Position numbers and translations under genes: made by a program. From Alkalimonas mucilaginosa (GTDB lineage: Bacteria; Pseudomonadota; Gammaproteobacteria; Enterobacterales; Alteromonadaceae): 64,000 nucleotides of DNA. Shown here in pieces: positions 1 to 8,993 of this stretch. The notes under the pieces were generated by a model. That model did not search any database and was not told where the DNA came from. It worked only from the letters and a program-made list of their open reading frames with translations. The first letter of the stretch is position 1; every line of letters starts with the position of its first letter. Location: assembly GCF_036327005.1 (NCBI RefSeq), contig NZ_JAUGZK010000001.1, positions 124,001-188,000 of the forward strand, given 5' to 3'.

Positions 1-1
1 C

Positions 2-1438
2 AGTTTGCAAGGCAAGGTGACCTTGCCTGACTACCGGCTGCAAGCCCGGCAGCCAGGCATCGGCATGGTGCATTTAGGGCCTGGTGCTTTTTTTCGTGGC
101 CATCAGGCCTGGTACACCGAGCAGGCTCTAAAGCAAGGCGGTGACTGGGGTATTTGTGCGGTATCGATGCGCTCGGGCGAGGTGGCTAAAGCGCTGAACC
201 CGCAAGATGGGCTCTATACCCTGGTGGAGCTGGATAGCGCGATCCGCTATCAGGTCATTGGGGCCGTGCAAAAGGTGCTGGTGGCGGCAGAGCAGTATGC
301 CGAGGTGCTGGCGCAGCTAAGCGCTGCCGAAACCCGTTTTGTCACTTTGACCATTACTGAAAAAGGCTATTGTCTGAATGCCGCCGGCGAGCTGGATCTG
401 CAGCACCCGGAGATCCGTCAGGATCTGAAGCGTCAGACCCAACCCATCACCGCCATTGGCTTACTGGTCACTGCACTGCAAGCCAGGTATCAGGCTGGGG
501 AAGCTCCTTTTTGTGCGATCAGTTGCGACAATCTGACCGACAATGGTCATAAACTAAAGCGCGCCTTGGTTCGTTTTGCCCGGGAATGGGACCCGGTATT
601 TGCCAGTTGGTTGCAGAGCATGAAAAGCCCCTGCACCATGGTGGATAGTATCACTCCCGCCACCGATGATGCACTGCGGCAGCAGGTCGCCAATGAGCTT
701 GGTCTGGCCGATGCCTGGCCGATTAAGCGTGAGTCCTTTTTGCAGTGGGTGATTGAAGACGATCTACCCGCAGAGCGGCCCGACTGGCAAAGTGCCGGTG
801 TGATTTTTGCTGCTGATGTCAGTGCTTTTGAAAAAGCCAAGTTGCGCTTGTTGAATGCACCGCACTCCACGCTGGCTTACCTGGGGTGTTTGCTGGGCTA
901 CGAAACGGTATCCGATGCGATGCAGGATGACAGCCTGGTTGCGCTGATCAAGCGGATGATTGCTGAGGATCTGATGCCATCCTTTCGCGCACCAGCGGAG
1001 CTCGATACCGGTCAGTACAGCGCCGATATTCTTCAGCGCTTCCAAAATCCGGCCATTCGTCATTTGCTGGCGCAAATTGCCTGGGATGGCTCGCAAAAGC
1101 TGCCGATGCGGTTGCTGCCTGCAGTGCGCGACAATCTGGCCAGTGGCAGCTCCATTCGCTACCTGGCACTGGCAGTGGCGGCCTGGTGTCGTTTTATCTG
1201 TCTGCGTCAGCAAAGCACAGTGCCTCTGGTCGATCCTTTGGCCGAACAACTGCTGGCGGTCGCTGCCAGTTGCACCGGCGATGCAACCGCCGATGTAGCG
1301 CGATTTTTGCGTCTGAGCGCTGTCTTTGGCCGCGATTTAGCTACCGAACCACGTTTTGTCGAGGCTTTGACCGAAGCGTATCAGCATTTAACTGACGGGG
1401 TGGTCAGTGCCTTGTCGCATTACACAGGAGTTGCCTGA
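2..1438 (+). CDS. uxuB: Mannitol dehydrogenase-family oxidoreductase, probably fructuronate reductase (UxuB-like); 5' end cut by window
   Basis: This is a long-chain polyol dehydrogenase that would interconvert D-fructuronate and D-mannonate with NAD(H). The N-terminal dinucleotide-binding region carries HLGPGAFFRGHQ, and the catalytic K-x4-N-x2-H triad is visible in KLRLLNAPHS near residue 280. The frame is open to the left edge of the window, so the TTG at 5 is probably not the true start and a few N-terminal residues are missing; family members run to about 480-495 residues. The stop overlaps the next ATG (TGATG), and the following genes are KDPG aldolase and KDG kinase, which supports a hexuronate role. 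A mannitol- or altronate-type substrate cannot be excluded from sequence alone. Confidence 0.82.
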   Translation, partial: SLQGKVTLPDYRLQARQPGIGMVHLGPGAFFRGHQAWYTEQALKQGGDWGICAVSMRSGEVAKALNPQDGLYTLVELDSAIRYQVIGAVQKVLVAAEQYAEVLAQLSAAETRFVTLTITEKGYCLNAAGELDLQHPEIRQDLKRQTQPITAIGLLVTALQARYQAGEAPFCAISCDNLTDNGHKLKRALVRFAREWDPVFASWLQSMKSPCTMVDSITPATDDALRQQVANELGLADAWPIKRESFLQWVIEDDLPAERPDWQSAGVIFAADVSAFEKAKLRLLNAPHSTLAYLGCLLGYETVSDAMQDDSLVALIKRMIAEDLMPSFRAPAELDTGQYSADILQRFQNPAIRHLLAQIAWDGSQKLPMRLLPAVRDNLASGSSIRYLALAVAAWCRFICLRQQSTVPLVDPLAEQLLAVAASCTGDATADVARFLRLSAVFGRDLATEPRFVEALTEAYQHLTDGVVSALSHYTGVA

Positions 1439-2082
1439 TGGCTGCATTATCTCCCCTACTGCGTGGACCGGCCTTGTTGCCCATTATTCAGGCCGATAGC
1501 CCGGACGAAGCAGTACAGATTGCCGCTGCTTTGCAGCAAGGCGGTATTGGCTCGGTTGAAGTGGTACTGCGTACCCGTCAGGCATTGGCTGCCATTACCG
1601 CCATCCGCGATGCCTTACCCGAGCTGCTGGTTGGCGCCGGTACCATTTTGTCGGCCGGGGATGCCCTGGCCGCTAAAGCGGCCGGTGCTGAGTTTCTGGT
1701 GAGCCCGGCCAGTACGCCGGCGCTGTTGGATGCCATGCTGGCAACTGGTTTGCCGCTGGCTCCCGGGGTGGCGACGCCCTCCGAAATTGCGATGGCACTG
1801 GAAGCGGGTATTCATGAAGTGAAATTTTTTCCGGCGCACTTGTCTGGCGGTATCGAGATGCTGAAAGCCTTGCGTGGCGTGTTTCAGCAGGTGCGCTTCT
1901 GTCCGACCGGCGGCATCAGCCAGCACAATGTGGCAGACTTTCTGGCATTGCCGAATGTATTTGTGGCTGGCGGTTCCTGGCTAACCCCTGTTACGCTGGT
2001 GAAAGCCCAGGCCTGGTCGCAGATCACGGCACTGGCACAGCAGGCGACCGAGCTCGCCAATCAACAAAAGGCAGCGGCTTAA
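1438..2082 (+). CDS. eda: 2-dehydro-3-deoxy-phosphogluconate (KDPG) aldolase
   Basis: Cytoplasmic class I aldolase that splits KDPG into pyruvate and glyceraldehyde 3-phosphate, the last step of the Entner-Doudoroff and hexuronate routes. Its 214 residues match the family length. The Schiff-base lysine lies in HEVKFFPA (Lys129) and the general-base glutamate in EVVLRT (Glu41). The ATG overlaps the upstream reductase stop by one base, so translation is probably coupled. The KDG kinase gene starts 10 bases downstream behind an AAGGAG ribosome site. The usual E. coli residues after KFFPA differ (AHLSGG here), which does not affect the assignment. Confidence 0.95.
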   Translation: MAALSPLLRGPALLPIIQADSPDEAVQIAAALQQGGIGSVEVVLRTRQALAAITAIRDALPELLVGAGTILSAGDALAAKAAGAEFLVSPASTPALLDAMLATGLPLAPGVATPSEIAMALEAGIHEVKFFPAHLSGGIEMLKALRGVFQQVRFCPTGGISQHNVADFLALPNVFVAGGSWLTPVTLVKAQAWSQITALAQQATELANQQKAAA

Positions 2083-2092
2083 GGAGCAATGG

Positions 2093-3049
2093 ATGAAAAA
2101 ACGCATGGTGATGATGGGCGAGTGCATGGTGGAAATGTATCAGTTGGTTGAGAATGTCTACCATCAGTCCTTTGCCGGTGATGTGTTTAATACTGCTGTG
2201 TATCTGAAGCGCAGCTGCGAACAGCCGGTCGACGTGCAGTTTTTCACCGCGGTTGGCACCGATTTGATCAGCGATAAACTGGTGCGGGCGGTCGAGCGTG
2301 AGAAGCTGGATACTCAGTTGATGCTTAGAGCCAAAGGTGCCCGGCCAGGCCTGTACATGATCAACACCGATGCCTATGGTGAGCGCAGTTTTGTCTACTG
2401 GCGTGAAACCTCAGCGGCCCGTCAGGTGATGCAGTGCTTTGCCAGCCAGTCCTCTGTAGAACAGTTGCTGGGGGCGGACATGTTTTACTTCTCCGGCATC
2501 AGCCTGGCCATTTTATCCGATGCCGATCGGCGGGCTTTGTTCGACCTGATTCACCAGCTAAAAGCCCATGGCAGCCAGGTGGTGTTTGATCCGAACTACC
2601 GGCCAGCGCTTTGGAGCAGCCAGGACGCATGCCGTGCAGCATTTACCGAGGCCTATCAGTTGGCGGACATTGCCATGCCGGGGCTGGACGATCACAAGGT
2701 GTTGTTTGAGCACAGCACTGTGGCCGAGGTGCAGGCATTTTTACAGCAACTGGATGTGGCTGAGATTATTGTGAAAGATGGCAAAAATGGCGTGGTTGGG
2801 ACTTATCTGGATGAAGGCTTTGCCGCGCCGGCGCATCAGGTGAAAAAAGTGGTGGATACCACTGCTGCAGGTGATTCTTTTAATGGGGGTTATCTTGCGG
2901 CCCGGCTGGCCGGCGTCGCGCCGGAAGATGCGGTGAAATACGCCGCCAGGCTGGCAGCTTTTGTGGTGGAGCATACCGGCGCTATCGTCAATAAAGAGCA
3001 TTTTCAGCGCTTTTGGTCACGCCATCGCCCATCCACTTTTATCAGTTAA
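2093..3049 (+). CDS. kdgK: 2-dehydro-3-deoxygluconokinase (KDG kinase), PfkB family
   Basis: Phosphorylates 2-keto-3-deoxygluconate with ATP to give KDPG, the substrate of the aldolase encoded just upstream. It is 318 residues long with the ribokinase/PfkB fold. The C-terminal PfkB signature DTTAAGDSFNGGY carries the anion-hole glycine and catalytic aspartate, and an N-terminal GECMVEMY segment matches KDG kinases rather than fructokinases. The start at 2093 follows AAGGAGCA at good spacing. It is part of the same operon as the reductase and aldolase; 76 bases separate it from the GapN-like gene. Confidence 0.93.
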   Translation: MKKRMVMMGECMVEMYQLVENVYHQSFAGDVFNTAVYLKRSCEQPVDVQFFTAVGTDLISDKLVRAVEREKLDTQLMLRAKGARPGLYMINTDAYGERSFVYWRETSAARQVMQCFASQSSVEQLLGADMFYFSGISLAILSDADRRALFDLIHQLKAHGSQVVFDPNYRPALWSSQDACRAAFTEAYQLADIAMPGLDDHKVLFEHSTVAEVQAFLQQLDVAEIIVKDGKNGVVGTYLDEGFAAPAHQVKKVVDTTAAGDSFNGGYLAARLAGVAPEDAVKYAARLAAFVVEHTGAIVNKEHFQRFWSRHRPSTFIS

Positions 3050-3125
3050 TAAAGCAAGATCCGGACGACCGGACAACAACAACCAGGCCACTCCTCAGGC
3101 AACCCTGCAAACGAAGGAGTCCAAC

Positions 3126-4751
3126 ATGAGTTTAGTACGCTTTTTTCCAACGGCAGCCGAGCTGCCGGCCGATTGTCCGGCACAGCATCCGCTGACCCAG
3201 CGGGACTATTTGCTTAATGGTGAGTTGCTGGCATGGCCCGGTGAGCTTAGCCCAGTGTATAGTCCTGTCCAGCAACGAGTGCAGCACGATGAGAGTGAGG
3301 CGTTACAGCCGTTGTTGCTCGGCTATACGCCACTGCTGGATGTCGACACAGCGCTGCAAGCGTTGGATGCAGCGGTAGCAGCCTACGACTTAGGGCGCGG
3401 TGTCTGGCCACGCATGCCGGTACTGGAACGCATTCAGCATGTCGAACAGTTTCTGACACAGATGCAGCAAAAACGCGATCAGGTGATCCAACTGCTGATG
3501 TGGGAAATCGGCAAAACCTACCCCGATGCAGCCAAAGAATTTGACCGCACCTGCGATTACATCCGCGATACCATAGTGGCGCTGAAACAGCAGGACAGAG
3601 CAGCCAGCCACTTTGTGATTGAAGAGGGGACCTTAGGCAAGATTCGCCGGGTGCCGGTGGGGGTTGCCTTGTGCATGGGGCCCTTCAATTACCCATTGAA
3701 TGAAACCTTTACCACCTTGATCCCAGCGCTGATTATGGGCAATACCGTGATCTTTAAGCCGGCCAAGTACGGTGTCTTGTTGATAGAGCCATTGCTGCAG
3801 GCCTTTCGCGACAGCTTCCCTGCCGGGGTGATCAACGTGATTTATGGCCGGGGCCGCGATACGGTTGGTGTTTTGATGGAAAGTGGCAAGATTGACCTCT
3901 TCGCTTTTATTGGCACCAACAAAGGGGCCAGTGATCTGAAAAAAATGCACCCCAAACCGCACCGACTGCGTGCTGTGCTGGGGCTAGATGCTAAAAATCC
4001 GGCCATCGTGCTACCGGGTGCTGATCTTAACCGCACCGTGGCAGAATGCGTGGCCGGTACTTTGTCGTTTAATGGCCAGCGCTGCACCGCATTAAAAATT
4101 TTGTTTGTGCATCAAAGCCTGGTCGATGAGTTTTTGGCGGCGCTGACTCCGGCGGTAGAGCAATTGCCCCTGGGCATGCCCTGGCAGTCGGGTGTGAAAA
4201 TTACTCCGTTGCCAGAGCCAGGCAAAACCGACTTTCTTCGGGCGTTGCTGGACGATGCGACCGCAAAGGGTGCAAGGGTTTGCAATGCCGACGGCGGCGA
4301 ACGTATGGGTTCTTTGTTTCGGCCTGCGATTTTGTATCCGGTCAATGCCAAGATGCGGCTGTATCATGAAGAGCAGTTTGGCCCCTTGATTCCGGTGGTA
4401 CCGTATCAGGATGTGCAGCAGGCGATTGATTATGTGATTCACTCCAATTTTGGTCAGCAATTGAGCCTGTTTGGTCAGGATCCGGTTCAACTGGGTGAAC
4501 TGGTGGATCTGTTTAGTAATCAGGTGGGGCGCATCAATATCAACAGCCAGTGTCAGCGTGGACCGGACAGCTTTCCGTTCAATGGCCGTAAAGACTCGGC
4601 CGAAGGCACGCTCTCTGTGGTGGATGCGCTGCGGCAATTTTCCACTCCGACCGTGGTGGCTGCCAAGTACCAACCGGCAGATATCGAGCTGATCAAAGCC
4701 ATGGTGCAGCAACGCAGCTCGCACTTTGTCTCGACCGACTTTTTGTTTTAG
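3126..4751 (+). CDS. gapN: NADP-dependent non-phosphorylating glyceraldehyde-3-phosphate dehydrogenase (GapN-like aldehyde dehydrogenase)
   Basis: Aldehyde dehydrogenase superfamily protein of 541 residues, expected to oxidise glyceraldehyde 3-phosphate directly to 3-phosphoglycerate with NADP+. The catalytic cysteine is Cys320 in FNGQRCTALK, and a cofactor-binding stretch GPFNYPLNET is present. The usual ELGGK motif, whose Glu is the general base in most aldehyde dehydrogenases, reads GLDAK here. The ATG at 3126 follows AAGGAGT; the frame stays open further upstream but without a ribosome site. Placed after KDPG aldolase, it would consume the aldolase product and bypass ATP-yielding GAPDH/PGK while making NADPH. 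Substrate is inferred from family resemblance and context. Confidence 0.8.
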   Translation: MSLVRFFPTAAELPADCPAQHPLTQRDYLLNGELLAWPGELSPVYSPVQQRVQHDESEALQPLLLGYTPLLDVDTALQALDAAVAAYDLGRGVWPRMPVLERIQHVEQFLTQMQQKRDQVIQLLMWEIGKTYPDAAKEFDRTCDYIRDTIVALKQQDRAASHFVIEEGTLGKIRRVPVGVALCMGPFNYPLNETFTTLIPALIMGNTVIFKPAKYGVLLIEPLLQAFRDSFPAGVINVIYGRGRDTVGVLMESGKIDLFAFIGTNKGASDLKKMHPKPHRLRAVLGLDAKNPAIVLPGADLNRTVAECVAGTLSFNGQRCTALKILFVHQSLVDEFLAALTPAVEQLPLGMPWQSGVKITPLPEPGKTDFLRALLDDATAKGARVCNADGGERMGSLFRPAILYPVNAKMRLYHEEQFGPLIPVVPYQDVQQAIDYVIHSNFGQQLSLFGQDPVQLGELVDLFSNQVGRININSQCQRGPDSFPFNGRKDSAEGTLSVVDALRQFSTPTVVAAKYQPADIELIKAMVQQRSSHFVSTDFLF

Positions 4752-4771
4752 CCACACATGAGCGGCAGATA

Positions 4772-4793
4772 AAAGGGGACTTGGTGCCCCTTT
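4772..4793 (+). terminator. Candidate terminator after the KDG/GapN operon
   Basis: Inverted repeat AAAGGGG (4772-4778) and CCCCTTT (4787-4793) with an 8-base loop, 20 bases after the gapN stop. The T-tract is short and interrupted (TTTGCTCT), so termination may be partial. Confidence 0.5.
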
Positions 4794-4848
4794 GCTCTGT
4801 CGGATGGCTGAACCGTGGCCGGAGGTAGAAAAAATTTAAATCCGTATC

Positions 4849-4877
4849 CTTGAATCCAGTAAGGTTAATCCCCATTA
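4849..4877 (+). promoter_or_regulatory. Sigma-32 (heat-shock) promoter of dnaK
   Basis: CTTGAAT (4849-4855), a 14-base spacer and CCCCATTA (4870-4877) match the RpoH consensus CTTGAAA-N(11-16)-CCCCATNT almost fully. It lies about 50 bases before the dnaK ATG and 70 bases after the preceding operon's hairpin, so dnaK-dnaJ would be an independent heat-shock unit. Confidence 0.88.
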
Positions 4878-4926
4878 AGCTGCTAACACGAAATTATCTG
4901 TTCTGAATTAGATTTGGAGAGCCGTT

Positions 4927-6834
4927 ATGGGTAGAATTATTGGTATCGACTTGGGTACAACCAACTCTTGTGTTGCTGTATTAGACGGCGACAAACCACG
5001 CGTGATTGAAAATGCCGAAGGCACCCGCACCACGCCTTCCATCATCGCTTACACCGACGATGGCGAAACTTTGGTTGGCCAGCCGGCCAAGCGTCAGGCG
5101 GTCACCAACCCACAAAATACCTTATTTGCCATCAAGCGTCTGATTGGTCGTCGTTTTGAAGACGAAGAAGTGCAGCGCGATGTCAGCATCATGCCATTCA
5201 AAATTGTCAAAGCCGACAATGGCGATGCCTGGGTTGAAGTCAAAGGCAAAAAAATGGCAGCGCCGCAGATTTCTGCCGAAGTGCTGAAAAAGATGAAGAA
5301 AACCGCCGAGGATTTCCTGGGCGAAGCAGTAACCGAAGCGGTTATTACTGTACCTGCTTACTTTAACGATGCACAGCGCCAGGCCACCAAAGATGCCGGT
5401 CGCATTGCAGGCCTTGATGTAAAACGCATCATCAACGAGCCAACGGCAGCAGCACTGGCGTATGGTATGGACAAGAAAAAAGGCGACGCCAAAATCGCAG
5501 TGTACGATTTAGGTGGCGGTACCTTTGATATTTCCATCATCGAAATCGACGATGTTGATGGCGAGCAAACTTTTGAAGTACTGGCCACCAATGGTGACAC
5601 TCACTTAGGTGGTGAAGACTTCGACAACCGCTTGATCAACTACCTGGTCGATGAGTTCAAAAAAGAGCAGGGCATTGATCTGCGCAACGATCCATTGGCG
5701 ATGCAGCGCTTAAAAGAGTCGGCCGAGAAAGCCAAAATTGAGCTGTCTTCTGCCTCTCAGACCGAAGTCAACCTGCCGTACATCACGGCCGATGCTTCTG
5801 GTCCTAAGCACTTGAATATCAAGGTGACCCGCGCCAAGCTGGAGTCGCTGGTGGAAGATTTGGTGAAGCGTACGCTGGATCCATTAAAAGTAGCATTGAA
5901 CGATGCCGACTTGAGCGTTGGCGATATCGACGAAATTATTTTGGTCGGTGGTCAAACCCGGATGCCAAAAGTGCAGCAGGCGGTGACTGAATTCTTCGGC
6001 AAAGAGCCACGCAAAGACGTCAACCCGGACGAAGCCGTTGCGGTAGGTGCTGCGGTGCAGGGTGCTGTACTGTCAGGTGATGTTAAAGACGTGCTGCTGC
6101 TGGACGTTACCCCACTGTCATTGGGTATTGAAACCATGGGCGGTGTGATGACCAGCCTGATTGAGAAAAACACCACCATTCCGACCAAGAAGTCGCAGGT
6201 GTTCTCAACGGCAGAAGACAACCAGTCGGCAGTTACGATTCATGTGCTGCAGGGCGAGCGTAAGCGCTCAGCCGACAACAAATCGCTGGGTCAGTTTAAC
6301 TTAGAAGGCATCCGCGGTGGCCGTCGTGGCGAGCCACAAATTGAAGTCACCTTCGATCTGGATGCGGATGGTATTCTGCACGTGTCGGCGAAAGACAAAG
6401 ACACTGGCAAAGAGCAGAAGATCACCATCAAGTCGTCTTCTGGCCTGAGCGATGACGAAATCCAGGCCATGGTGCGCGATGCCGAAGCCCATGCCGAGGA
6501 AGACAAAAAGTTCGAAGAGCTGGTGCAAACCCGTAATCAGGCCGATGCACTGGTGCACGGCACCCGCAAGCAGTTGGAAGAAGCTGGCAGTGATTTGGCA
6601 ACCAACGATAAGGAAGCCATTGAAGCGGCGATCAGCGAGCTGGAAACGGCCATCAAAGGCAACGACAAGGCGGATATTGAAGCCAAGTCCGAAGCTCTGA
6701 TGCAGGCAGCGCAGAAACTGATGGAAGCGGCGCAGCAAAAAGCTCAGCAGGGCGGTGATGCCGGTGCGACGGATGCGGGTGCGGCTGATGATGTGGTTGA
6801 TGCCGAGTTCGAAGAAGTCAAAGACGACAAGTAA
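4927..6834 (+). CDS. dnaK: Molecular chaperone DnaK (Hsp70)
   Basis: Cytoplasmic ATP-dependent chaperone working with DnaJ and GrpE. The 635 residues begin with the Hsp70 ATPase signature GIDLGTTNSCVAV; YDLGGGTFDISI and the third Hsp70 signature (ILVGGQTRMPKV) follow. The linker DVLLLDVTPLSLGIET precedes the substrate-binding domain, and the acidic tail ends in EEVKDDK. TTGGAGA gives the ribosome site. It is followed by a perfect hairpin and then dnaJ, the standard bicistron. The sigma-32 promoter upstream indicates heat-shock control. Confidence 0.99.
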   Translation: MGRIIGIDLGTTNSCVAVLDGDKPRVIENAEGTRTTPSIIAYTDDGETLVGQPAKRQAVTNPQNTLFAIKRLIGRRFEDEEVQRDVSIMPFKIVKADNGDAWVEVKGKKMAAPQISAEVLKKMKKTAEDFLGEAVTEAVITVPAYFNDAQRQATKDAGRIAGLDVKRIINEPTAAALAYGMDKKKGDAKIAVYDLGGGTFDISIIEIDDVDGEQTFEVLATNGDTHLGGEDFDNRLINYLVDEFKKEQGIDLRNDPLAMQRLKESAEKAKIELSSASQTEVNLPYITADASGPKHLNIKVTRAKLESLVEDLVKRTLDPLKVALNDADLSVGDIDEIILVGGQTRMPKVQQAVTEFFGKEPRKDVNPDEAVAVGAAVQGAVLSGDVKDVLLLDVTPLSLGIETMGGVMTSLIEKNTTIPTKKSQVFSTAEDNQSAVTIHVLQGERKRSADNKSLGQFNLEGIRGGRRGEPQIEVTFDLDADGILHVSAKDKDTGKEQKITIKSSSGLSDDEIQAMVRDAEAHAEEDKKFEELVQTRNQADALVHGTRKQLEEAGSDLATNDKEAIEAAISELETAIKGNDKADIEAKSEALMQAAQKLMEAAQQKAQQGGDAGATDAGAADDVVDAEFEEVKDDK

Positions 6835-6844
6835 TGTTCCACCC

Positions 6845-6866
6845 GGGCTGCGCTCTGGCGCAGCCC
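6845..6866 (+). other. Hairpin between dnaK and dnaJ
   Basis: Perfect 9-bp stem GGGCTGCGC (6845-6853) / GCGCAGCCC (6858-6866) with loop TCTG and no T-tract. It sits 10 bases after the dnaK stop. It may protect the dnaK message 3' end or lower dnaJ expression; it does not look like an intrinsic terminator. Confidence 0.6.
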
Positions 6867-6890
6867 TCTAACATAAGTTAGCCCGTATCT

Positions 6891-8024
6891 ATGTCAAAGC
6901 GTGACTATTATGAAGTACTGGGCGTCGAGAAAGGCGCCGATGTCAAAGACATCAAAAAGGCTTACAAACGCCTGGCGATGAAGTATCACCCGGACAGAAC
7001 CAAAGGCGATAAGGATCTTGAAGTGAAATTCAAGGAAATCCAGGAAGCCCATGAAGTTCTGACGGATGAGCAAAAGCGTGCGGCCTACGATCGCTATGGT
7101 CACGACGGCGTGGATCCAAGCCGTGGTGCTGGTGGCTTTGGTGGCAATGCCGACTTTGGCGATATTTTCGGCGATGTGTTTGGCGATATTTTCGGTGGCG
7201 GTGGCCGTCGCGGTCAGTCGCGGGCGCAGCGTGGCTCCGATCTGCGCTACAACCTGGAACTGAGCCTGGAAGATGCTGTGCGCGGCAAATCGGTCGATAT
7301 CAAGGTACCGACCTGGGTGTCTTGTGACAGCTGCGATGGCAGCGGTGCGAAAAAAGGTACTTCGGCCAAGACCTGCCCAACCTGTCATGGCGCGGGCCAG
7401 GTTACTATGCGGCAAGGCTTTTTTGCTGTGCAGCAAACCTGTCCGACCTGTCATGGCCGCGGTAAAATTATCCCGGACCCATGCAGTAAATGCCATGGCG
7501 AAGGCCGGGTGGAGAAAACCAAAACCCTGTCAGTGAAAATTCCGGCCGGTGTTGATACCGGCGATCGCATTCGTTTAAGTGGCGAAGGCGAAGCGGGCAT
7601 GCATGGTGCACCGGCAGGTGATCTCTATGTGCAGGTCCATGTGAAAGAGCACCCCATCTTTGTGCGTGATGGCAACAACCTGTACTGCGATGTGCCTATT
7701 AGCTTTGCCACGGCAGCGCTCGGTGGTGAAATTGCGGTACCAACGCTGGATGGCCGGGTTAAGCTAAAAATTCCGGCTGAGACCCAAACCGAGAAGATGT
7801 TCCGGTTGCGCGGTAAAGGCGTGCAGTCGGTGCGTGGCGGTGGCGTTGGCGACCTGGTGTGCAAGGTAGTGATTGAAACCCCGGTCAATCTGAGCGAGCA
7901 GCAAAAAGAGCTGTTGCGCCAACTGGATGCGACCATGGCCGGTGACAGCGAAGCCAGGCACAGACCCAAATCCAAAGGTTTTTTCGATGGTGTGAAAAAG
8001 TTCTTTGATGATTTAACCAGTTAA
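6891..8024 (+). CDS. dnaJ: Co-chaperone DnaJ (Hsp40, type I)
   Basis: Stimulates DnaK ATPase and delivers unfolded substrates. It is 377 residues with the full type I layout: J domain with the HPD motif in KYHPDRTKG (near residue 33), a Gly/Phe-rich linker with repeated GDIFGDVFGDIFGG, and four zinc-finger repeats (CDSCDGSG, CPTCHGAG, CPTCHGRG, CSKCHGEG) between about residues 145 and 205. A C-terminal substrate-binding region follows. It is co-transcribed with dnaK across a 56-base gap containing a hairpin, and is followed by a strong terminator. Confidence 0.99.
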   Translation: MSKRDYYEVLGVEKGADVKDIKKAYKRLAMKYHPDRTKGDKDLEVKFKEIQEAHEVLTDEQKRAAYDRYGHDGVDPSRGAGGFGGNADFGDIFGDVFGDIFGGGGRRGQSRAQRGSDLRYNLELSLEDAVRGKSVDIKVPTWVSCDSCDGSGAKKGTSAKTCPTCHGAGQVTMRQGFFAVQQTCPTCHGRGKIIPDPCSKCHGEGRVEKTKTLSVKIPAGVDTGDRIRLSGEGEAGMHGAPAGDLYVQVHVKEHPIFVRDGNNLYCDVPISFATAALGGEIAVPTLDGRVKLKIPAETQTEKMFRLRGKGVQSVRGGGVGDLVCKVVIETPVNLSEQQKELLRQLDATMAGDSEARHRPKSKGFFDGVKKFFDDLTS

Positions 8025-8073
8025 ATCATTGCTTGGTTTTTTGTTAGAAACCACAGCTCAGAACCGCAGCCCT

Positions 8074-8103
8074 AAACCGCAGCAATAGTGCTGCGGTTTT
8101 TTT
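8074..8103 (+). terminator. Intrinsic terminator of dnaK-dnaJ
   Basis: An 11-bp stem (8074-8084 with 8089-8099), loop ATAG, then seven T residues. Strong rho-independent terminator 50 bases after dnaJ. Confidence 0.9.
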
Positions 8104-8107
8104 ATCA

Positions 8108-8136
8108 TTGGTGATTCTGCCAGCCTCAGATACAAT
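8108..8136 (+). promoter_or_regulatory. Sigma-70 promoter of the M48 peptidase gene
   Basis: TTGGTG (8108-8113), 17-base spacer, TACAAT (8131-8136), directly after the dnaJ terminator and about 30 bases before the next ATG. Confidence 0.6.
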
Positions 8137-8166
8137 AAATAAACAGTCTTTCATAGGGATATCATC

Positions 8167-8982
8167 ATGCGTAAGTTTTTCCTGATTGCCGTAGTGGCAG
8201 TACTTATCTTGGCCGCCTGTGCTCAGTCACCAACCGGGCGCCGGCAAATTATGTTGTTCAATGAAAGCCAGCTCAGTGGCATGGGAGCACAGACCTTTGA
8301 AGCCATGAAAGAAGAGCTGACCATTTCAGACAACCGTCAAACGCAACGTTATGTGCAGTGCATCGCTGATGCTTTGTTGAAAGTCACGCCAGAGCAGTAC
8401 ATGGGTAATGAGTGGGAAGTAGTGGTGTTTGCCGATGATCAGGTCAATGCTTTTGCACTGCCTGGCGGTAAAATTGGCGTCTACACCGGTTTGCTAAAAG
8501 TAGCAGAGAATCAGCATCAATTAGCAGCGGTGATGGGCCATGAAATTGGTCATGTGATGGCTGGGCACGCTAATGAGCGATTATCACGCAGTCAACTGGT
8601 GCAAACCGGGTTGGTGTTAACCGATGCGGCGACCCGTGCTGCCAATCTTCGTTTTCAACAGGAGATGATGGCTGGGCTGGGGTTGGGTTCACAGGTTGGT
8701 TTGTTGCTGCCTTTTAGCCGTGAACATGAGAGCGAAGCCGATATTATCGGGCTGGATCTGATGGCGCAGGCCGGCTTTAACCCGGAGCAGGCGGTGGATT
8801 TATGGCGCAATATGGCAGCGGCCAGTGGCGGCCAGCGCAGCCCTGAACTGCTATCCAGCCACCCGGTACCTGAGAACCGTATCCGGGCACTGCAACAACG
8901 GATGCCGCAAGCGTTAGCGACTTACCAGCAGCGCCGGGCTCAGGGTAATCTGCCGAACTGTGGCAGCCCGGGCCCGCTGTAA
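8167..8982 (+). CDS. M48-family metallopeptidase lipoprotein (LoiP/YggG-like)
   Basis: Zinc-dependent envelope peptidase of 271 residues. The N-terminus is a lipoprotein signal ending in the lipobox LAAC near residue 18, so the protein is probably anchored in the outer membrane facing the periplasm. The catalytic HEIGH motif (residues 125-129) sits in MGHEIGHVMAGHANE and the third zinc ligand region is HESEADIIGLDLMAQAGF. Family members such as LoiP and BepA take part in outer-membrane protein quality control. It appears monocistronic, with its own sigma-70 promoter, and converges on the NhaC-family gene 11 bases away. The precise ortholog is not resolved. Confidence 0.9.
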   Translation: MRKFFLIAVVAVLILAACAQSPTGRRQIMLFNESQLSGMGAQTFEAMKEELTISDNRQTQRYVQCIADALLKVTPEQYMGNEWEVVVFADDQVNAFALPGGKIGVYTGLLKVAENQHQLAAVMGHEIGHVMAGHANERLSRSQLVQTGLVLTDAATRAANLRFQQEMMAGLGLGSQVGLLLPFSREHESEADIIGLDLMAQAGFNPEQAVDLWRNMAAASGGQRSPELLSSHPVPENRIRALQQRMPQALATYQQRRAQGNLPNCGSPGPL

Positions 8983-8993
8983 TACTCTGCCAG

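Noticed and set aside
4092..4757. 221-codon minus-strand frame opposite gapN
   Set aside because: The plus strand encodes an unmistakable aldehyde dehydrogenase with its catalytic motif in this stretch.
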